Assembly: GCA_036936605.1 (NCBI GenBank) | Contig: JAUPFV010000002.1 | Span: 255,213,305 to 255,277,304 of the forward strand | Direction: 5' to 3' | DNA: 64,000 nt | Source: Limnanthes douglasii subsp. nivea | Lineage: Eukaryota > Streptophyta > Magnoliopsida > Brassicales > Limnanthaceae | In this document: piece by piece, positions 34,625 through 47,995 of the stretch | Layout: each line of letters begins with the position of its first letter | How positions within the stretch are numbered: the stretch's first letter is position 1 | Position numbers and translations under genes: made by a program | Notes under the pieces: model-generated | The model's database searches: none | What the model was told of the DNA's origin: nothing | The model's input: the letters and a program-made list of their open reading frames with translations, nothing else

Positions 34625-35019
34625 TCATGTACCACTAGCATGCTCTATAAATTCTTTACGAGCTAACAAGTTATTACTTGACTTTTGTGATACAACAAGT
34701 ACAGGTTTTGGAGCTACCTCTTTAGATGGTGTTAATATGAATCTAATGTTATTACATATGAAACTATAGCGGTTCTTCCTACCATCGTACATGACACTTC
34801 TATCGCATTGATATGGTTGGCCTAACAATAAGTGACAAATATCCATAGAAATAACATCACACTATGCTTTATCCTTATAGTTACCGATTTTGAAAAAGAC
34901 ACCAGACAACTTTTAGAGATTGTCACCTCACTAACTTTCTTTGACCAAGCGAGTTTGTAAAGGTTATGATGGTCTTCTATTTTCAGGACCAACTTCTGCA
35001 TAACTTCTTCAAAAATCAC
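34625..35019 (-). pseudogene. Element 3 protease region
   Basis: Segments FEEVMQKLVLK, HHNLYKLAWSK, VSEVTISKSCLVSFS and MDICHLLLGQPYQ match the region around and after the retropepsin of plant gypsy polyproteins. The DSG active-site stretch lies just before 35019, in a broken frame. The corresponding piece also occurs at 50240-50420 in the triple-LTR array. Confidence 0.8.
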
Positions 35020-35099
35020 GTTTTTCAGCTCCCTGAATCAATAACGAATTTACATACCTTTCCTCTGATAGTACAAGTCGACTGAAAGTTATTGTTATA

Positions 35100-36400
35100 C
35101 AACCAATAAGCCCTTTTAACTCTCGCGTTAGACGTAAATCAGACACATCTTAAAACCAATGCATGTCCAACATCTCTTCAAGTAATCTGGTCCATCTGAA
35201 CCTCATCAACAACATCCTCCAGTTCCTCATCAAATTGTTGTTCAACTTACAAATCAAATCAGCAGCTCTGATGAACAAACCCCTCAGCTTTTGTGGTTGT
35301 TGTTGTAATTTTGGACACTGCAAAGCAATGTACCCTAGTTCGTGAAAACAGTAGCACCTGACTTGTGAAGAAGTACCTGTGCGACTACAGACGTACGAGT
35401 TACCACCTGCACGAATAGGGGCGGCAGTTGGTACTGTTGAGCTAGAGCTTGGAACTGTCCTTTTTGGAAATTTCATTAGTGATGTCATGGCAATATCTCT
35501 TCCATAATGCCTTGCGAAAGGGCTTTCTCCAAATGCAGTGTACGTTGATATGCTTCAGCTACATTCACAGGTTCGAACATATTCAGCTGGTCTAGAAAGT
35601 GCTGTCTCATCCCACCTATGTAGCAAGAAACTAATTGATCTTTTGAATCAACATTATCCACTCAGTCTTGCAGTTTAAAAAAGTTGTCTGTGTACTCATC
35701 AACAATCCTTGAACCTCGTTTAAGGTTTTGAAACTGCTGGTATATATACGTTCATAATTATAGGGCACAAACACAACTTTTAGGTGCTTCACAAACTTAC
35801 CCCAGGTTATTATGTTTGGCTTACCTTGCCACGATCTGGTCGGTTTTAGCTACTGCCACCAAGATGCAACTCGGCCTCAGAACTTAGTTGCGGACAATTA
35901 TATTCGTTTTTCATCCCGAACCTCCTTGAAATCAAAGACTTATTCAACTGAAACAATCCAATCGAGAAACTCTTCCGGTTCGAGACCCCCTGGAACTCTA
36001 GGATCTCAAGTCTGAATCCAGATTCCCACTGGTTGTTGGCATTTTGATCTGGAATCTCTCAATGTTGGCTGCTCAAAGATCTGTTCACGACAGTCTTTGA
36101 GGTAATACTGACCTCTGATTTTTTCCCTCCAATGAGCAAATAAATTCTATTCTCGGTCGGTCTATCCCTCGGATCCCGACGGTTAGTTGCTCAAACTTGG
36201 AGCTCAAAATCCATTGGTTTGGTTGTTCAACAGTATTTGTATTGCTTCATGTACGTCTCTCATCTGGTTTCGCAACAAATGCATCTGTTCACTCACTTGG
36301 CCAAATCGGTTTTCAAACTCATCCTAATTGATCGGTTCTGCAATTGGAAGAGTGGACTTCCTGCACAAGGATCTCTTAGGCGGCATATCTTCGTACCCAT
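35100..36400 (-). pseudogene. Element 3 gag region
   Basis: Minus-strand frames are short. One (35488-35150) ends a serine/proline-rich linker and enters a degraded zinc knuckle (CYCFHELGYIALQCP, expected CFKCGELGHIALQCP-like). Upstream, around 35560-36050, fragments of a retrotransposon-gag core are seen, for example RQHFLDQLNMFEPV near 35600. The frame is broken many times. Confidence 0.7.
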
Positions 36401-36432
36401 TTTTTAGGAGCTCTGTCGCTCTGGTATCAATA

Positions 36433-36942
36433 TGGTGACGACGAGATAAGATATAGAACAGACAACTACAAAACGCAAGAAAGAAGAAGACAAAACAAAT
36501 AATAAATAAACTATAACCCTAGGTTAGAGTATAAGAGACTTAGAAAAAAACTCAATTTTTATTCAGAAAGTCTGACGGCAAAAATAGGGTTTGCGAGCCT
36601 TTTATAGAAGTGCTTGAAACCCTACACCAAAATTACAGATTTTCCTCAAGAAATAAAATAAATCCCAACCTAATTTCAAAGAGATTGGAGTTGGTTAAGT
36701 ATTTTAATTAAATCTGATAACTGTAGAAAAATGCAGAAAATTAACGATAACAACAAAAAAGGGCATAAACGATAGATTTTCGAGCCTAAAATTCATCACG
36801 AGGCTTTCGAAATTTGTTGGGTTTTGCAACGCGTTCGATTTGAGTGATCGTAACACCAAATTTGGATAACCGAGCTCGAAATAAAGTTTGTTTCCGTTTG
36901 TCCAAAAGAGCCACATAACCATGGTCTTGTACAACTACATCA
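36433..36942 (-). repeat. Element 3, 5' LTR
   Basis: 510 bp matching 30894-31427. Just inside, the minus strand reads TGATACCAGAGC, a two-mismatch version of the initiator-tRNA site TGGTATCAGAGC, two bases after the LTR. The outer end CTACATCA is followed by ATTTA. Confidence 0.9.
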
Positions 36943-37432
36943 ATTTATCAATAAATGCTAGATTGTGAAGTGAAGAAATTTGGCTGTCAATTGAGATTTA
37001 AATCAAGATTTCATTTTTGTGAGACTCAAACATCTCTTTTCCAATCAAGATTTTGGTGTTAACCACTTTCGAGAGAGCTCATGCACTATTTTTATTCCAG
37101 AAATCTTCTCCTTGTTGAATATGGCTCTGTATCACTATTCTTAGTTTATTAATGATCTTTTGTTGAAGAGTTGGCTGTCGAACTATAACCTGAATCTAAA
37201 ACTTAGACAATAGTCATGCAGTATCAACTAATCAAAAGTTAGAAATATTTGAGTAAAGTAAATATATAGTAAGTTTCAAAATGATACTCCCATTAAAACT
37301 AGTTGTTATTTGTTTAAATATAGCATATTTCGAGGATTTTAGAAGAGTAATTTCCGTTCGAGAAGCAGAAGATTGCATGAGGTTGTAGTATAAATTTTTG
37401 TTAGATTTAAGAAACAATTTAGCAATCGAATC

Positions 37433-37939
37433 TTATGCATTGTTTTTTTCTCTAAAAATGTGACGAATCGTCATATTTGATGTAATTAGCTTTCTATAAC
37501 ATGAGAGTAGATGAGCTAGATACCAAATGACCTTATCTTTAACTAAGATTTCAATTAACAGACTTGAGTTGGTCTCAACATCAACTGAATTGATGCCTTT
37601 TTCTTTGTATAAGACAACCATCAAGTAAGGCCATGAATTCTACAATTAAAGGATTTTGTTTCCCATAAATTCAACTAAATGCAACAACCAGACCCCCATT
37701 TAATATTTTATTAATCCACCTCCACAAGCTTCCCTTAAAATGCTACAAGCTCCATCTATATTGAGTTTGTATTTTCTCTTTAGAGACAATTTCCATTTGA
37801 TAAGAAGACAAGACCTAGGTTTATTAAGATGATGAATACAACCTACTTCTAAGGCAGTATTAGGGTCACGAGACCAATGGGATATTTTTAGAAGTTTGGC
37901 AGGATCCAAACAAGACATAATGTATTTAATATGATCCAA
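37433..37939 (-). pseudogene. LINE C-terminal RNase H domain
   Basis: The pieces WKLSLKRKYKLNIDGACS..REACGGGLI (37800-37700) and, in another frame, NSVDVETNSSLLIEIL and RHIFREKNNA (37590-37433) give the order NIDG, E/D, H.FRE.N typical of the plant LINE RNase H domain that follows zf-RVT. The two halves are out of frame. Confidence 0.8.
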
Positions 37940-38399
37940 AATAGAGTTGACATTAGAAGATAGCCTTCATGTTTGCTCTTGTTTCTGGCTTGCCAAAACA
38001 CCCAATATATGATAGATAGAATGATGGTCTTAATATGGACATTTTTTCTAGTTGACCAAAACCAACTTCATATCATGTAAGGGAAATACATTTTCCTATT
38101 GATAATGATGCCAAAAAGGTCTGCAAAATATTTCCATACTTCCTAGGCAGTGTCACACTGAACAAAAATGTGCTGAATTGATTCAGAGTTACCATGACAT
38201 TGACACTTTAAGGCCATATAATAGTTCATTTTTTATAGGATAGAGTCCATTAGAATCAATTTATTAAGTACCCTTCATAATAATAAGGAACACTTCCTAG
38301 GAGTTGAGGAGTTGCAAACTTTTTTGAATAGGTTGGACTTGTTTCCCTTGTGTTTGATTTAATTCTAAGTAACCTTTATGCATAAATCTCCTGTTTTAA

Positions 38400-39096
38400 A
38401 TAGAGACCACTTGAATGAATCTTTATCTTCTTATTTAATATAAATTTTTAATATTTTACTTATGTTTGAACCCAAAATATTTTTCTTGAAAAGCTCTAGA
38501 TTCCAATGGCCAGATAGCCAAAACTTCATTGTACCAAAAGTTGTTTTCTTTATTAGAAAAAGAGATTTGAGGACCAGGTTGACACCATTTCTCAAGTCAA
38601 AAGTCAATGTGACCTTGACCAATTGAGCAAAACATAAAACGTTCAGCAAGATTCCTGATATTTTTCCGAGTCTTGGAACTTCTATTGTTGGCTTAAACTA
38701 GGATAAAATTAAGGGTATGACAATATATTGATTTCATATATATATATATAACCCAAAGTGGCTTCTGCTCTCTAAAATTAAACCATAGTTTACAAGAGTA
38801 AAATGATTGGATATCTTCTAATCTTCTAACATTGAGCCCGCATTCTTCAAAAGGCTTGCACAAGTGTAACAATCTGACCAAGTGATAACTATTTTGGAGC
38901 TTGTTGCTCCTTGAAGAAACTTGTTGCACAACCTTTCAATCCTGTTAATAGTTCCTTTCGAAAGGGAGACACTTTGAATTAATAGGCTGGGATAATGAGT
39001 AGAATAGATTGGATTAATGTAAGCGTTCCTCAAAATAAAAGAAGCTTTCATCCCAATCAGAAATTTTGATCTTAACTTTAGTAACCAAATATTCAA
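38400..39096 (-). pseudogene. LINE post-RT (connection) region
   Basis: The frame at 39096-38818 (NIWLLKLRSKFLIGMKASFI, then SKGTINRIERLCNKFLQG) is the stretch after the RT catalytic core, where plant LINEs read W..K.LS.AG and then I..I...CR.FLWG. Pieces down to 38400 continue towards zf-RVT but are disrupted; a (TA)n run lies near 38740. Confidence 0.75.
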
Positions 39097-39099
39097 ACA

Positions 39100-40300
39100 A
39101 ACGTTAAGTTTATTTTTGTATGAATTGGAATCGCAAGATACTTGAATGGTTATAACCCATAAATAAATGCAGTGGCAACTTTCATCTTCTTAATATTTAT
39201 TAATGGTAGCCTTGATGATGTAATAAACTTGATTTTCTCCTTATTTATTATATGGCCAGAGAGATCTTGATATTTATACAAGAAGCTTGATGCTTGGAAA
39301 ATAACTATTTGTAAATATTACAAAGTCATCAGCATACGCCAGACAAGGTATGATCAAGTCACTCATTGACTTGTATATTTTCTTCAAATAACCTTTTTAA
39401 TCCCCCGATTAATAATTTATCCGCAATAATAAAGAGACTATGGGATAAATGATCCAATTGTCCCACCCTTTTTGTTGCCTTGATATAGCTATGAAGGTCT
39501 GGTTCATAATGAGAAGCATGCAACATTTATACTCTTAAGGATTAGGTCTAAGCATCTATTGTTAAAGCCAAAACCATCTATAAATTTAATTAAAAAGCTA
39601 AAAGAGAGCCTGTCAAAGGCTTTGGACATATCAATCTTTATTAACATGTTACCCCTTCTTCTTTTTCTGTTGAGATCTTGAGCTAATTCATAGATAAGGA
39701 GGATATTGTCATGAATGTTTATGCCTTAAACACATCCTCCCTGCTCAACAGAGATAATTCTAGGAAGAATATATGATATCATATTATTTATAATATTTGA
39801 CTTTATCCTATTAAGCATAATGCATAAGCTAATAAGCTTGTAATATTTCTAGAGTTTAAGTGCTACTAATTTTGGGACGAGGCAAATGAAGTTTTCAAAA
39901 TCCCTTAAGGGACTACATCAACGAAGAAGAAAAAATTGATAGCCTTACATAAGTCAGCTGCTATGATGGGCCAATAATGCTGATAGAATTTGGCTTTAAA
40001 GCCATTCACACATGTAGTGCTGGTAGGGAAAATGATTGAATGACTTCATAGATTTTCTGCTCTGAAGGTGAGGACAAAATTATTTTGTTAAATGTAGTTA
40101 TAGATGTCTTCGACATCTAATAAAGTTGGTTGGCATGTTAGGAAATTTTTAAAATACTCAAAAGCACGTCTTCCCAAATTAGCTTGATAGTGAATCCATT
40201 TACCAGCCCTTATAATTCCTTGAATTGTATTATTCATTCTCTTTCTTTTAACATAGTTTTGATAACAAGTTGAGTTTATATCCCCATCTTTAAACCAGCT
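39100..40300 (-). pseudogene. LINE reverse transcriptase core
   Basis: Recognisable pieces are INIHDNILLIYELAQDLNRK, MLIKIDMSKAFDRLSFSFL (39640-39580) and PCLAYADDFVIFTN near 39345-39310. The catalytic YADD is intact, but the surrounding frames are broken by stops. Confidence 0.85.
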
Positions 40301-40739
40301 TATATTGCTCTTCTGAATCCACTATTATTCTCACTTTGACAATAATTGAAGCAACGCAACTTCAGTTTTAGTAAACTAACTTTCTTCTCATGTTTTTGAG
40401 ATTTTTCAAAACATAGTTTTTTATTTTTTACTTCTCCAGCTTAAGCTATAGCCTCAAATATATTCCCAAATTCTTCCAAATTCCAACATTTTAGTTTTTT
40501 ATTCTTTCTCTTTAACTTGTTCCAAAATATATAGATTGAAGGACACTTCCATATTTTCTATCCAATTTTCCTCCACTAGCTTTAAGAAATTTGGATGTAA
40601 GATCCACATATTCTGAAATTTGAAGAAGGCTTTATATTGCATTTGATTTGAAAGCAATGAGACACTTAAGGGTAAATGTTTCGAGCATGTCCTTGACATA
40701 TGATTCACCCTTATGTTGGCAAAATAATTAGACCAAGAA

Positions 40740-41209
40740 GAGTTACAGAGAACTCGGTCTAAAAGTTTCCATTTCCTGTTGTTGGTCCAAGTGAACTTGA
40801 GACCAATGAAGCCAACATCCTTGATGTGGCAGTCTATAATTGCATGACTGAACTCATCTATACCCCTTTTACAAAGTGTAGAACAAGAGAGTTGCTATTG
40901 AGAATTTAGGATATCATTAAAATCTCATAGCATTGTCCGTTCCTTAACATCCCTAGATAGATCCCTTAGATTTTCCCAAAGTTCCAACCTAAGAGTTTTA
41001 AGGCACTTTGCGTAAACTAACGTAACCCATAATTCTTTGTCGATGGTAACATGTTTAACCTTGAGATGAATAAGCTGGTCTTGATTGAACATAACTTCCA
41101 CATAATAATCTTCATTCAACAATATCCATATTTTATTATTAAAATAGTAGCCTAGTTTCTTAGCAAGAACAAACTTATTCACAAAAACCACTGGCTTTTG
41201 GATATCCAT
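40740..41209 (-). pseudogene. LINE endonuclease domain
   Basis: The frame 41209-40925 has LGYYFNNKIWILLNEDY, LWVTLVYAKC and RLELWENLRDLS. It continues out of frame with DFNDIL, KDVGFIGLKFTWTNN and LLDRVLC at 40900-40750, the order of the C-terminal half of the L1 apurinic endonuclease (WD.W, VYA, GDFN, TW.N..S.I.LDR). The N-terminal catalytic part was not recognised. Confidence 0.82.
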
Positions 41210-42200
41210 AATATTTATTATTATTTTATTTTATTATTGATATTAATCTTCTCATTGTAGCTTCATTACGCAGAACCTTTATATTCTAATTTATAATCTT
41301 AAGTTTCATTTAAATGCTTCATTTAAAGGCTTGCTAGACCCTTTAATGAGAATAGATTTGGAAGAGATAGGACCTATTGTATCATTGACCTTAGATTTCT
41401 TCATTATTTTACTCAACATTTTTTTTAAAGTTCTTACTGAATTTTAATTTTTTCAACAGTGGTGATGAAGAAAAATTATCCTTGTTTAGCAGAATGGATG
41501 ATTCATCCTTACAAACTAAGACATCAAGATCATGTTTATCTAAAAACAAGGTACTTGTCACAATTGTTTGGAGTGCTTCTAATATTTATGAGTCTTTAAT
41601 TTGTGTTTTATCATTGCTTGAGTCTTTAATATTGTGATTTCCAAAGACCTTTATATTCAAATTTGTTTGTTTGGGCTACAAAACTCTTTTCCTGAGAATA
41701 ATTATTGCACTCTATTGTACTTTGATCGTGTTTACTTTAATCCTTTTTTGCATATTCCAGCCTTGCATTAAATGAATAATTGTTTGAACTTGGTTGTTCT
41801 TTCAAATGATCTTCTCTAACAATTCTAGAATTAACTTTAGGCGTCCATACCTAATATTGAGATATTATATTATCAATATCATTATGTTGAGATTGGTATT
41901 TCTTTCTTTTGTGATTACCAATAAAGAGTTTCCTGCAATTTGTTTGTTGATGTCTAAAATGGAGACAATTTGAATAATATTAGAGCTTGTTCTCATAGAT
42001 TATGTTATTCCAAAAGCCCTCATTTTACCAAGTTTATCCAGATTTTGGTGAAAACTGTTGCAATACATCAAGTTCCAACCACACATGGAATAGTTCAGTT
42101 TTTCCATATTCTTGGGAGGAACCCAGACGGTGAGAGGATTACCTAAAGATTTAATCACTAATATTATAATTTCTTCATCAAACATATAATCTCGAAGGTT

Positions 42201-42982
42201 TAATAAAATAAATCCAAACCGAAGTTATCGGGCTCACTCTGTTAGTATTAAAGTTGGTTGTCATTTTAATAGTCTAAGAATTTTATCTTCAATATTTCAA
42301 ACATTCCTCTTCCAGATCAAATTCCAAGAGAACATGTCTTATGTCCTAGTGATAAATACTGACTTTTCTATGGAAACCAAATGAGTCTAAAAATTTCTGG
42401 ATAATAGATGATTGAGGTTTTCCTGACGAGAACTTTTCCATGGCTAACATACATCACGAACTTTCCTTTCATTGAAAATGAGACTCATTAGTCTTCAAAA
42501 CCATACATGGACTTTAAAAAATAACATTCTAAATCAGTAAATAATTATATTTTAGTTTTAATTAAAAATTTATTGATGCAAAATAAGTTTTCGATAACTT
42601 CGACGTTTGTTACGAGAAATATGATAACGTTTTATAGAAATTTTAATTTAATATGATTTTTTTCTCATTTGAAACTACTCATAGATCATTGATGCCATAT
42701 GTGGAACTAAATTTTATAGATTATCAATCAATGCATAATTAAATTTTAAATTGATATAATTTTTTTGATGCAAAATTGGTTCAAATAAATGATTGTTACT
42801 AGAAATATCAAAATTGTGTACAAGTTTTTTTAATATGATAGTTTTACATTAAAAACTTGTTTAATTTTTAACCATGAAAACTATAGCATTCACGAGTGAT
42901 ATATATTTTTTCATTTAGTATAAATTCATTGCATTAAGAAACTTATAATAGTAAAGTTATTTTTAAAATATTATTTGTATAT
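42201..42982. other. AT-rich spacer
   Basis: No gene recognised. It lies between the LINE and the SINE and includes the left copy of the SINE target duplication (42967-42982). Confidence 0.4.
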
Positions 42983-43211
42983 ATTTTTTTTATTTTTTTT
43001 TCGGAGGGAACCCGCAGCCGCTACTCAGAGTGCAATGAGTACGCACAGGGTAAACCCTCAGTCTGACGCGATAGCCTGCAAACCAACGCCAGAAGGTAAA
43101 CCACACAAGGTGACAGGCTCAGCCGAGAAAGCGTATGCAGAGGGACTCGAACTCATGACCTTTTGGTTATAAGAATGCCATGCTCAACCAACTCGGCTAC
43201 CCCTTGGGGGC
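42983..43211 (-). mobile_element. tRNA-derived SINE (Au-like)
   Basis: On the minus strand the element begins CCCCCAAGGGGTAGCCGAGT, containing a Pol III A box (TAGCCGAGTTGGT). About 45 bases on it has a B box (GAGTTCGAGTCCC). It ends GCGGCTGCGGGTTCCC, followed by an A-rich tail read from 43002 to 42983. It is flanked by a perfect 16-bp target duplication, AATATTATTTGTATAT (42967-42982 and 43212-43227). The tRNA-like head and the 3' end resemble the plant Au SINE family. It has no coding capacity and would have used LINE machinery; the perfect duplication suggests a fairly recent insertion. Confidence 0.92.
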
Positions 43212-43227
43212 AATATTATTTGTATAT

Positions 43228-43934
43228 TTATAAATTCAATTATGTGTTCTATGGTACAACATTACAACCCGATTGATATTAAATACTAATGAATTATAAA
43301 AAATAAGCACGATATGATAATTTATAATTGTTTTATAATACTAAAAGTTCGATAGATGTTTTGTACAATTTGATTGTTCACCACGAGCTAAGACAATAAG
43401 ATAACAACTTTCTAGTTTATATATTACCCATTTACTACTGATATTTAGTTATATTTAATTAAAATTACGATATCATCTTAATTTTTTTCACAAATGACAA
43501 AAAAAAATTAAACCATCCAACTCAAAAATACTTATCAATAAAAAAATGAATTTTATTTGGATTTTAAGACTGTTTTTATGTATCAAGAACAAAAAATATT
43601 TATGAAAATTTGATTACAACTAAAGGGTCTTTCAATTAAAAAACAATCATAATTTTGAGTTTTACTTAGTTATTTTTATTAGGTTTTACCCATTTGCTAC
43701 CATACTTAATTAAATTTATTACTATTTAATTAAGTTTAAGATTTAGCTCACTTTTCATAAAACAATAAAACTATACTATCAATTCAGAAAAACATTTTCA
43801 AGATTTGACCTTAACTAAATTTAACTAATGAAAAATAAAACAACGATTTAAGAGTAGAATATATCAGATAACCAATTAACAAAATATATTTGTGGTGCCT
43901 AACAATTTTTAAAACAAAAATTTAAAATTCCAGT
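43228..43934. other. AT-rich spacer with dispersed repeat
   Basis: No gene. From 43605 (AAAATTTGATTACAACTAAA) about 70 bases resemble 30555-30630, so a dispersed repeat of unknown type is present here. Confidence 0.45.
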
Positions 43935-45915
43935 TTTTTTCATTTTGCGAAGTTAACACTGAGCTCATGTCTATTATAGGGAAAGAAGGGGAACTCTCAG
44001 ATTTGGAAGAAATTGTTTAAGGGTCAAAGGGTCTCAGGAAAGGGAGCCAGCTTTCCTCTTTTCTTTTGTCATTGTCATGCAAATCTTCTCGAGTACCCTT
44101 AAGGAAAAGAGTAAAGACAAAAACCTCTAATTTCACGGGAAGTGCCACAAACTCAAAATTACAAATGTCTGATTTGCAGACAATCTTATGATTTTCTGTC
44201 ATGGTGATGTCAACTTTCTTCTCCTAATCAAAGAAGCTTTGGATGATTTCTACTTCTTTTATTGTCTAAAAGTCAAACCCACTAAAAATCATATCTTTCT
44301 ATTATGTATCAATAATCCTCTTCGCACTAACCTCATGTCTATTATGAGTTATTTGGAAGGTTCTCTCCCAGTTAAATATCAGAGGGATGTTCCCCTTCTT
44401 ACTAGTCGTCTTACCCACTCAGATTGTCGTCCTATTGTTCACAAGATTACTACCAAGATCGATTCTTGGACCTCCAAGCATTTGTCCTACGCGGGTAGAC
44501 TCCAACTTATCAAATTTGTCTTATTTTCTGGTCAAGTTTACTGGTATTTCATCTTTATCCTCACATCTAGGATCATTAAATAACTGATCAAGTACCTTCA
44601 TTGTTTCTTTTGGTCGGGTTCCGCTATGGAAATTCATGGGGCCAAAATGACCTGGTCTAATATCACATCTCCCAAAAAGGAGGCCGACCTTGTGATCCTA
44701 GATCTAAAAATCTGGAATCGGGCGGTTGTCCTCAAGAATCTCTGGTCTATTATTAGCAATAAAGATCACTCTATCTGGTGTAATTGGATTAAAATTGAAA
44801 AAATAAAAAATAATAATCTCTGAGATCTTTATATTGGTTCCTCCACTTCTTGGATTTGGAGGAAAATTCTTCGTCTTCGCCCGTTTGCGAGTAATTTGTA
44901 CAGGATGACTATTGGAAATGGTTTGAGTACTTCATTCTGGTACAACCTATGTCTCCTCCTTACCTCTCTAGCTTCGCAATATGATACCAATATCATTAAG
45001 GATTCCCTGATGAGGAATAACCTCAAGGTTTCAGATAACATCCTCGATGGTCATTGGAATTGTCCTCCGAACATCAGATCGTCCAAAGCTAGAATTTATT
45101 CTAATATTTTGGAGATCAACAACCTCATCCTCACCCTGCTCCTTATAACATCAACTCCATTGATGTTCTTTTTTGGATTACGAAGGTTGGCTGCAATAAC
45201 TTCACAATCAAGGATGCCTATAACGTTATTCGTACGCCTTCCCCTGTTGTGGAGTGGGTTTGGTTAGTATGGAATAAATTTAATATTCATCGTCACTCTT
45301 TTATTTAATGGTTTGCTATCATGGGCAAACTTTCTACAAGGGATAAGCTTCTCAGCGGGGGAATCAATACCCCACCCGATTGTGTCTTATGCAACTCTAC
45401 TTCTAAAACTATTGTTCATCTCTTATTTGACTGTAGTTTCACTCAGAGTATTTGGACATATGCCAGTTCTAAACTGGGTTTTCTTTTTTCTGCTTCGTGC
45501 TGGTAATCTTAGGTCTACGAGACATCAAACTGGTCTCACTCTCGAAACTGTCACATTTGGCGCTCTTGCTTTAGGACGGTTGTTTACCACGTCTAGAAGG
45601 GGAGAAACTCAAGAATTTTTGGTTCCCCTCCGGCCAATACCTCTCTAGTTTCTCACCGAATCTTCTCTGATCTTTGGTTCAAATTCCACGGCACCGGATT
45701 TGTTCGCATATGTAACTGCTTGTATTATTATTTTTTATCTACTTTATTTACAGTTCCCCTCCTCCTCGGTTTAGTTCACTGACTTCAATTATTTTGTTTG
45801 ATCTAGCAGTCCTATTTATCGATCTCCTTATGTCGATTTTATATCCTCAGAGTATGTCCTAGGTACTTGTATGAACACTTTTATTTTATTTAATTTTTTT
45901 ATCACACAAAAAAGA
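43935..45915 (+). mobile_element. 5'-truncated L1-type LINE
   Basis: The element starts inside RT. Near 44030-44210 it reads GLRKGSQLSSFLF and, after a stop, FADNLMIFCHGDV, the catalytic FADD changed to FADN. It continues with the RT thumb (44188-44583: KVKPTKNH, HKITTKIDSWTSKHLSYAGR, QVYWYFIFIL), then WNRAVVLKNLWSI (44626-44820), a disrupted region, and zf-RVT at 45321-45506 (LSTRDKLLSGGI, CVLCNSTSKTIVHLLFDCSF, IWTY). Its 3' end is put near 45915, after an A-rich stretch. It has no RNase H domain, unlike the neighbouring LINE. 5' truncation is usual for LINEs. Confidence 0.9.
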
Positions 45916-47990
45916 AGAAGTTAACAGTTGGTCGGATTCCAAAACATTATTTAAAATTAATTGTTTTTTTTATTTAAATTTTATAAAATACAAATAATTT
46001 TAAAAATTCAAACTCATTGCTTTTTTTGAACGTAACTAATTTCGTAATGATATTTTATTAGTTGTTGTTGTTTTGTTTTTCTAAAAAATAAAAACTTAAA
46101 AAAATAACAATTAATTTTAAAATACAATTTTAAAATTAGACGTATCTTAATTGTTTTTTGAATAACAACTAATTTTAAAACACCCTTGCATAATCATTAG
46201 TGTTTTGTAAAATTTTCAAAATAGTAATCCATCCAAGATGTCATTTCGAAATAAATTACATTTAAAAAGAACTACTAAAATTTATTCCAAAAACGGTGTT
46301 TCGGAATTCGTCGTTATTTAAAAAATATTGATTTTGAAACACAATTTCATAATCCAGATATAATTTTACAAAACGAAAAAATTACGATTTTAATTTAATT
46401 TTTGAAAAATTATTAATTTTAACTAAAACACGATAAATATATTTTGTTACTTAGTTATTAAAAACAAAAAACAAACCAAGATAAAATTAAAATTTTGAAA
46501 AGTTGGGAGTTTAAAAATATTATCACGAATTTAACAAAAAAATAATGAGAATTTTCATTAAGGTACAAGCTATAAAAAAACCTCAAAATTACTAAATAAA
46601 GTCTTAAATGTGTGTAATATATATTACTTATTTTGAATGACTATTTTACCTTACGTTTTTAATCAATTTATATTTGATATCACTTGTCTTAAATTTAAGA
46701 AACGCATAATCTAACATTTCAAAATCGAACTATAGTATACATATTATAAATAATTTAAAAAAAACTTTGAAAAACCTTGAAAAATTATACATAAAATATA
46801 CCAGGATCAAAAGAATCAACAATTGAGTTCAAAGAAGAATGTTGAGTCACAAATAGAAGTATATATTTTAACTCTTACATATTTTATAATTAAAATCGAG
46901 TAAACATTATCGTAAATATATGATTTTTTAGGTTTTGAAAATAAGTAAGATTCTATAAAAATATTCAGGAGCGAGAATGCTTAAAATTAGCAAATAATAA
47001 TTTTTTACGAATTTTTTTAAGACTAATTTCCATTTTCGAGAAGTTTTATTTAGTTTGAAGAATGAGAAACCCAGAAACGTATTCAGTATACGTAATATTT
47101 ATATTTAAGATACAAACACCAAAAAAATCATTTGTTTATTCTTTCATGATTATTTTATCGTGTTTATGATTATATTCATTTTTAGGTAACATATATAAAA
47201 ATGGTTGCTAACAATGCTTTTGAGAATATAAATCACTCCTTTTTCGGAAGTCAAAAGACTGGATACATTTGAGTGAATGACTAATGAGAAAAATCATATT
47301 CAACTTGGTCTGTATGAAATTATTTATGGTACTAGTAAAACAAATAGATGAAGAACTGAAAAATGCTATAATACTTTGATAAAATTTTGTGTTTGAAGAA
47401 CTCAATGAAAGTTATCGATATTTGTTTCATAGAGCGTACATTTTCTCTATGTGACTCTTTGACTTTTTTTTACCTCCAAAATGTATTTTACCTCCTTTCA
47501 CAAAAATAAAATTTATTTGTAGTATTCATGTGAACGAAAACTATTTCGTTAATGTAAGAAACTTTATGATTTCAATTGTTTATTACGTTCATTTTTGGAT
47601 TTTGTTTTGTAATATTATTTTTATTCATATCACATGTTATTGTCCATCCGAACGCACGACCACCTCTCGTTCGTATTGGTTGGAAACAATTTTGTAGATG
47701 AGATAGTCTTGGTTGGATGAATCCATTATTCAATCAGATTGGAAAATATATGCAGTGAATAATTAACCTTGTTAACATTAGTTTGTTGTAAATTTAGTTT
47801 ATTTTATTTTTAAACTATGTTTTATCGCTTATTTTTATTTATATTGATGAGATTGTTTAGGTTTCAAAATTTTAAATTAAAAAATAAAATAACATCAACA
47901 AACAAACAAAATACATTCTAAACATAATATTACATATGAATACCTAAATGTTAGTCTAATAAAAAATTAATCCTTATGGTTTTTTACATC
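45916..47990. other. AT-rich intergenic region
   Basis: More than 2 kb of strongly AT-rich DNA with no coding potential or recognisable repeat end. Confidence 0.5.
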
Positions 47991-47995
47991 AATTT

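Larger units (their letters stand above)
30894..36942 (-). mobile_element. Element 3: Ty3/gypsy retrotransposon with both LTRs
   Basis: Two LTRs (30894-31427 and 36433-36942) flank gag, protease, RT, RNase H and integrase on the minus strand. LTR outer ends are TGGTG and CATCA on the plus strand. The flanking 5 bases are ATTTC (30889-30893) and ATTTA (36943-36947), a target duplication with one mismatch. A 505-bp solo LTR of another family sits in the integrase. Single RNase H and domain order fit an ordinary plant gypsy element, distinct from the Tat type elsewhere in the window. Stops throughout show it is dead. Confidence 0.92.
37430..42200 (-). mobile_element. L1-type LINE with RNase H, decayed
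   Basis: A minus-strand non-LTR element. Possible ORF1 remains at 42185-42000; endonuclease at 41209-40740; RT at about 40300-39100; zf-RVT/connection at 39096-38400; RNase H at 37939-37433. Stops and frameshifts are frequent throughout. Neither a target duplication nor a clear A-tail was recognised, so its ends are approximate. It is a different copy from the plus-strand LINE at 43935. Confidence 0.85.
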
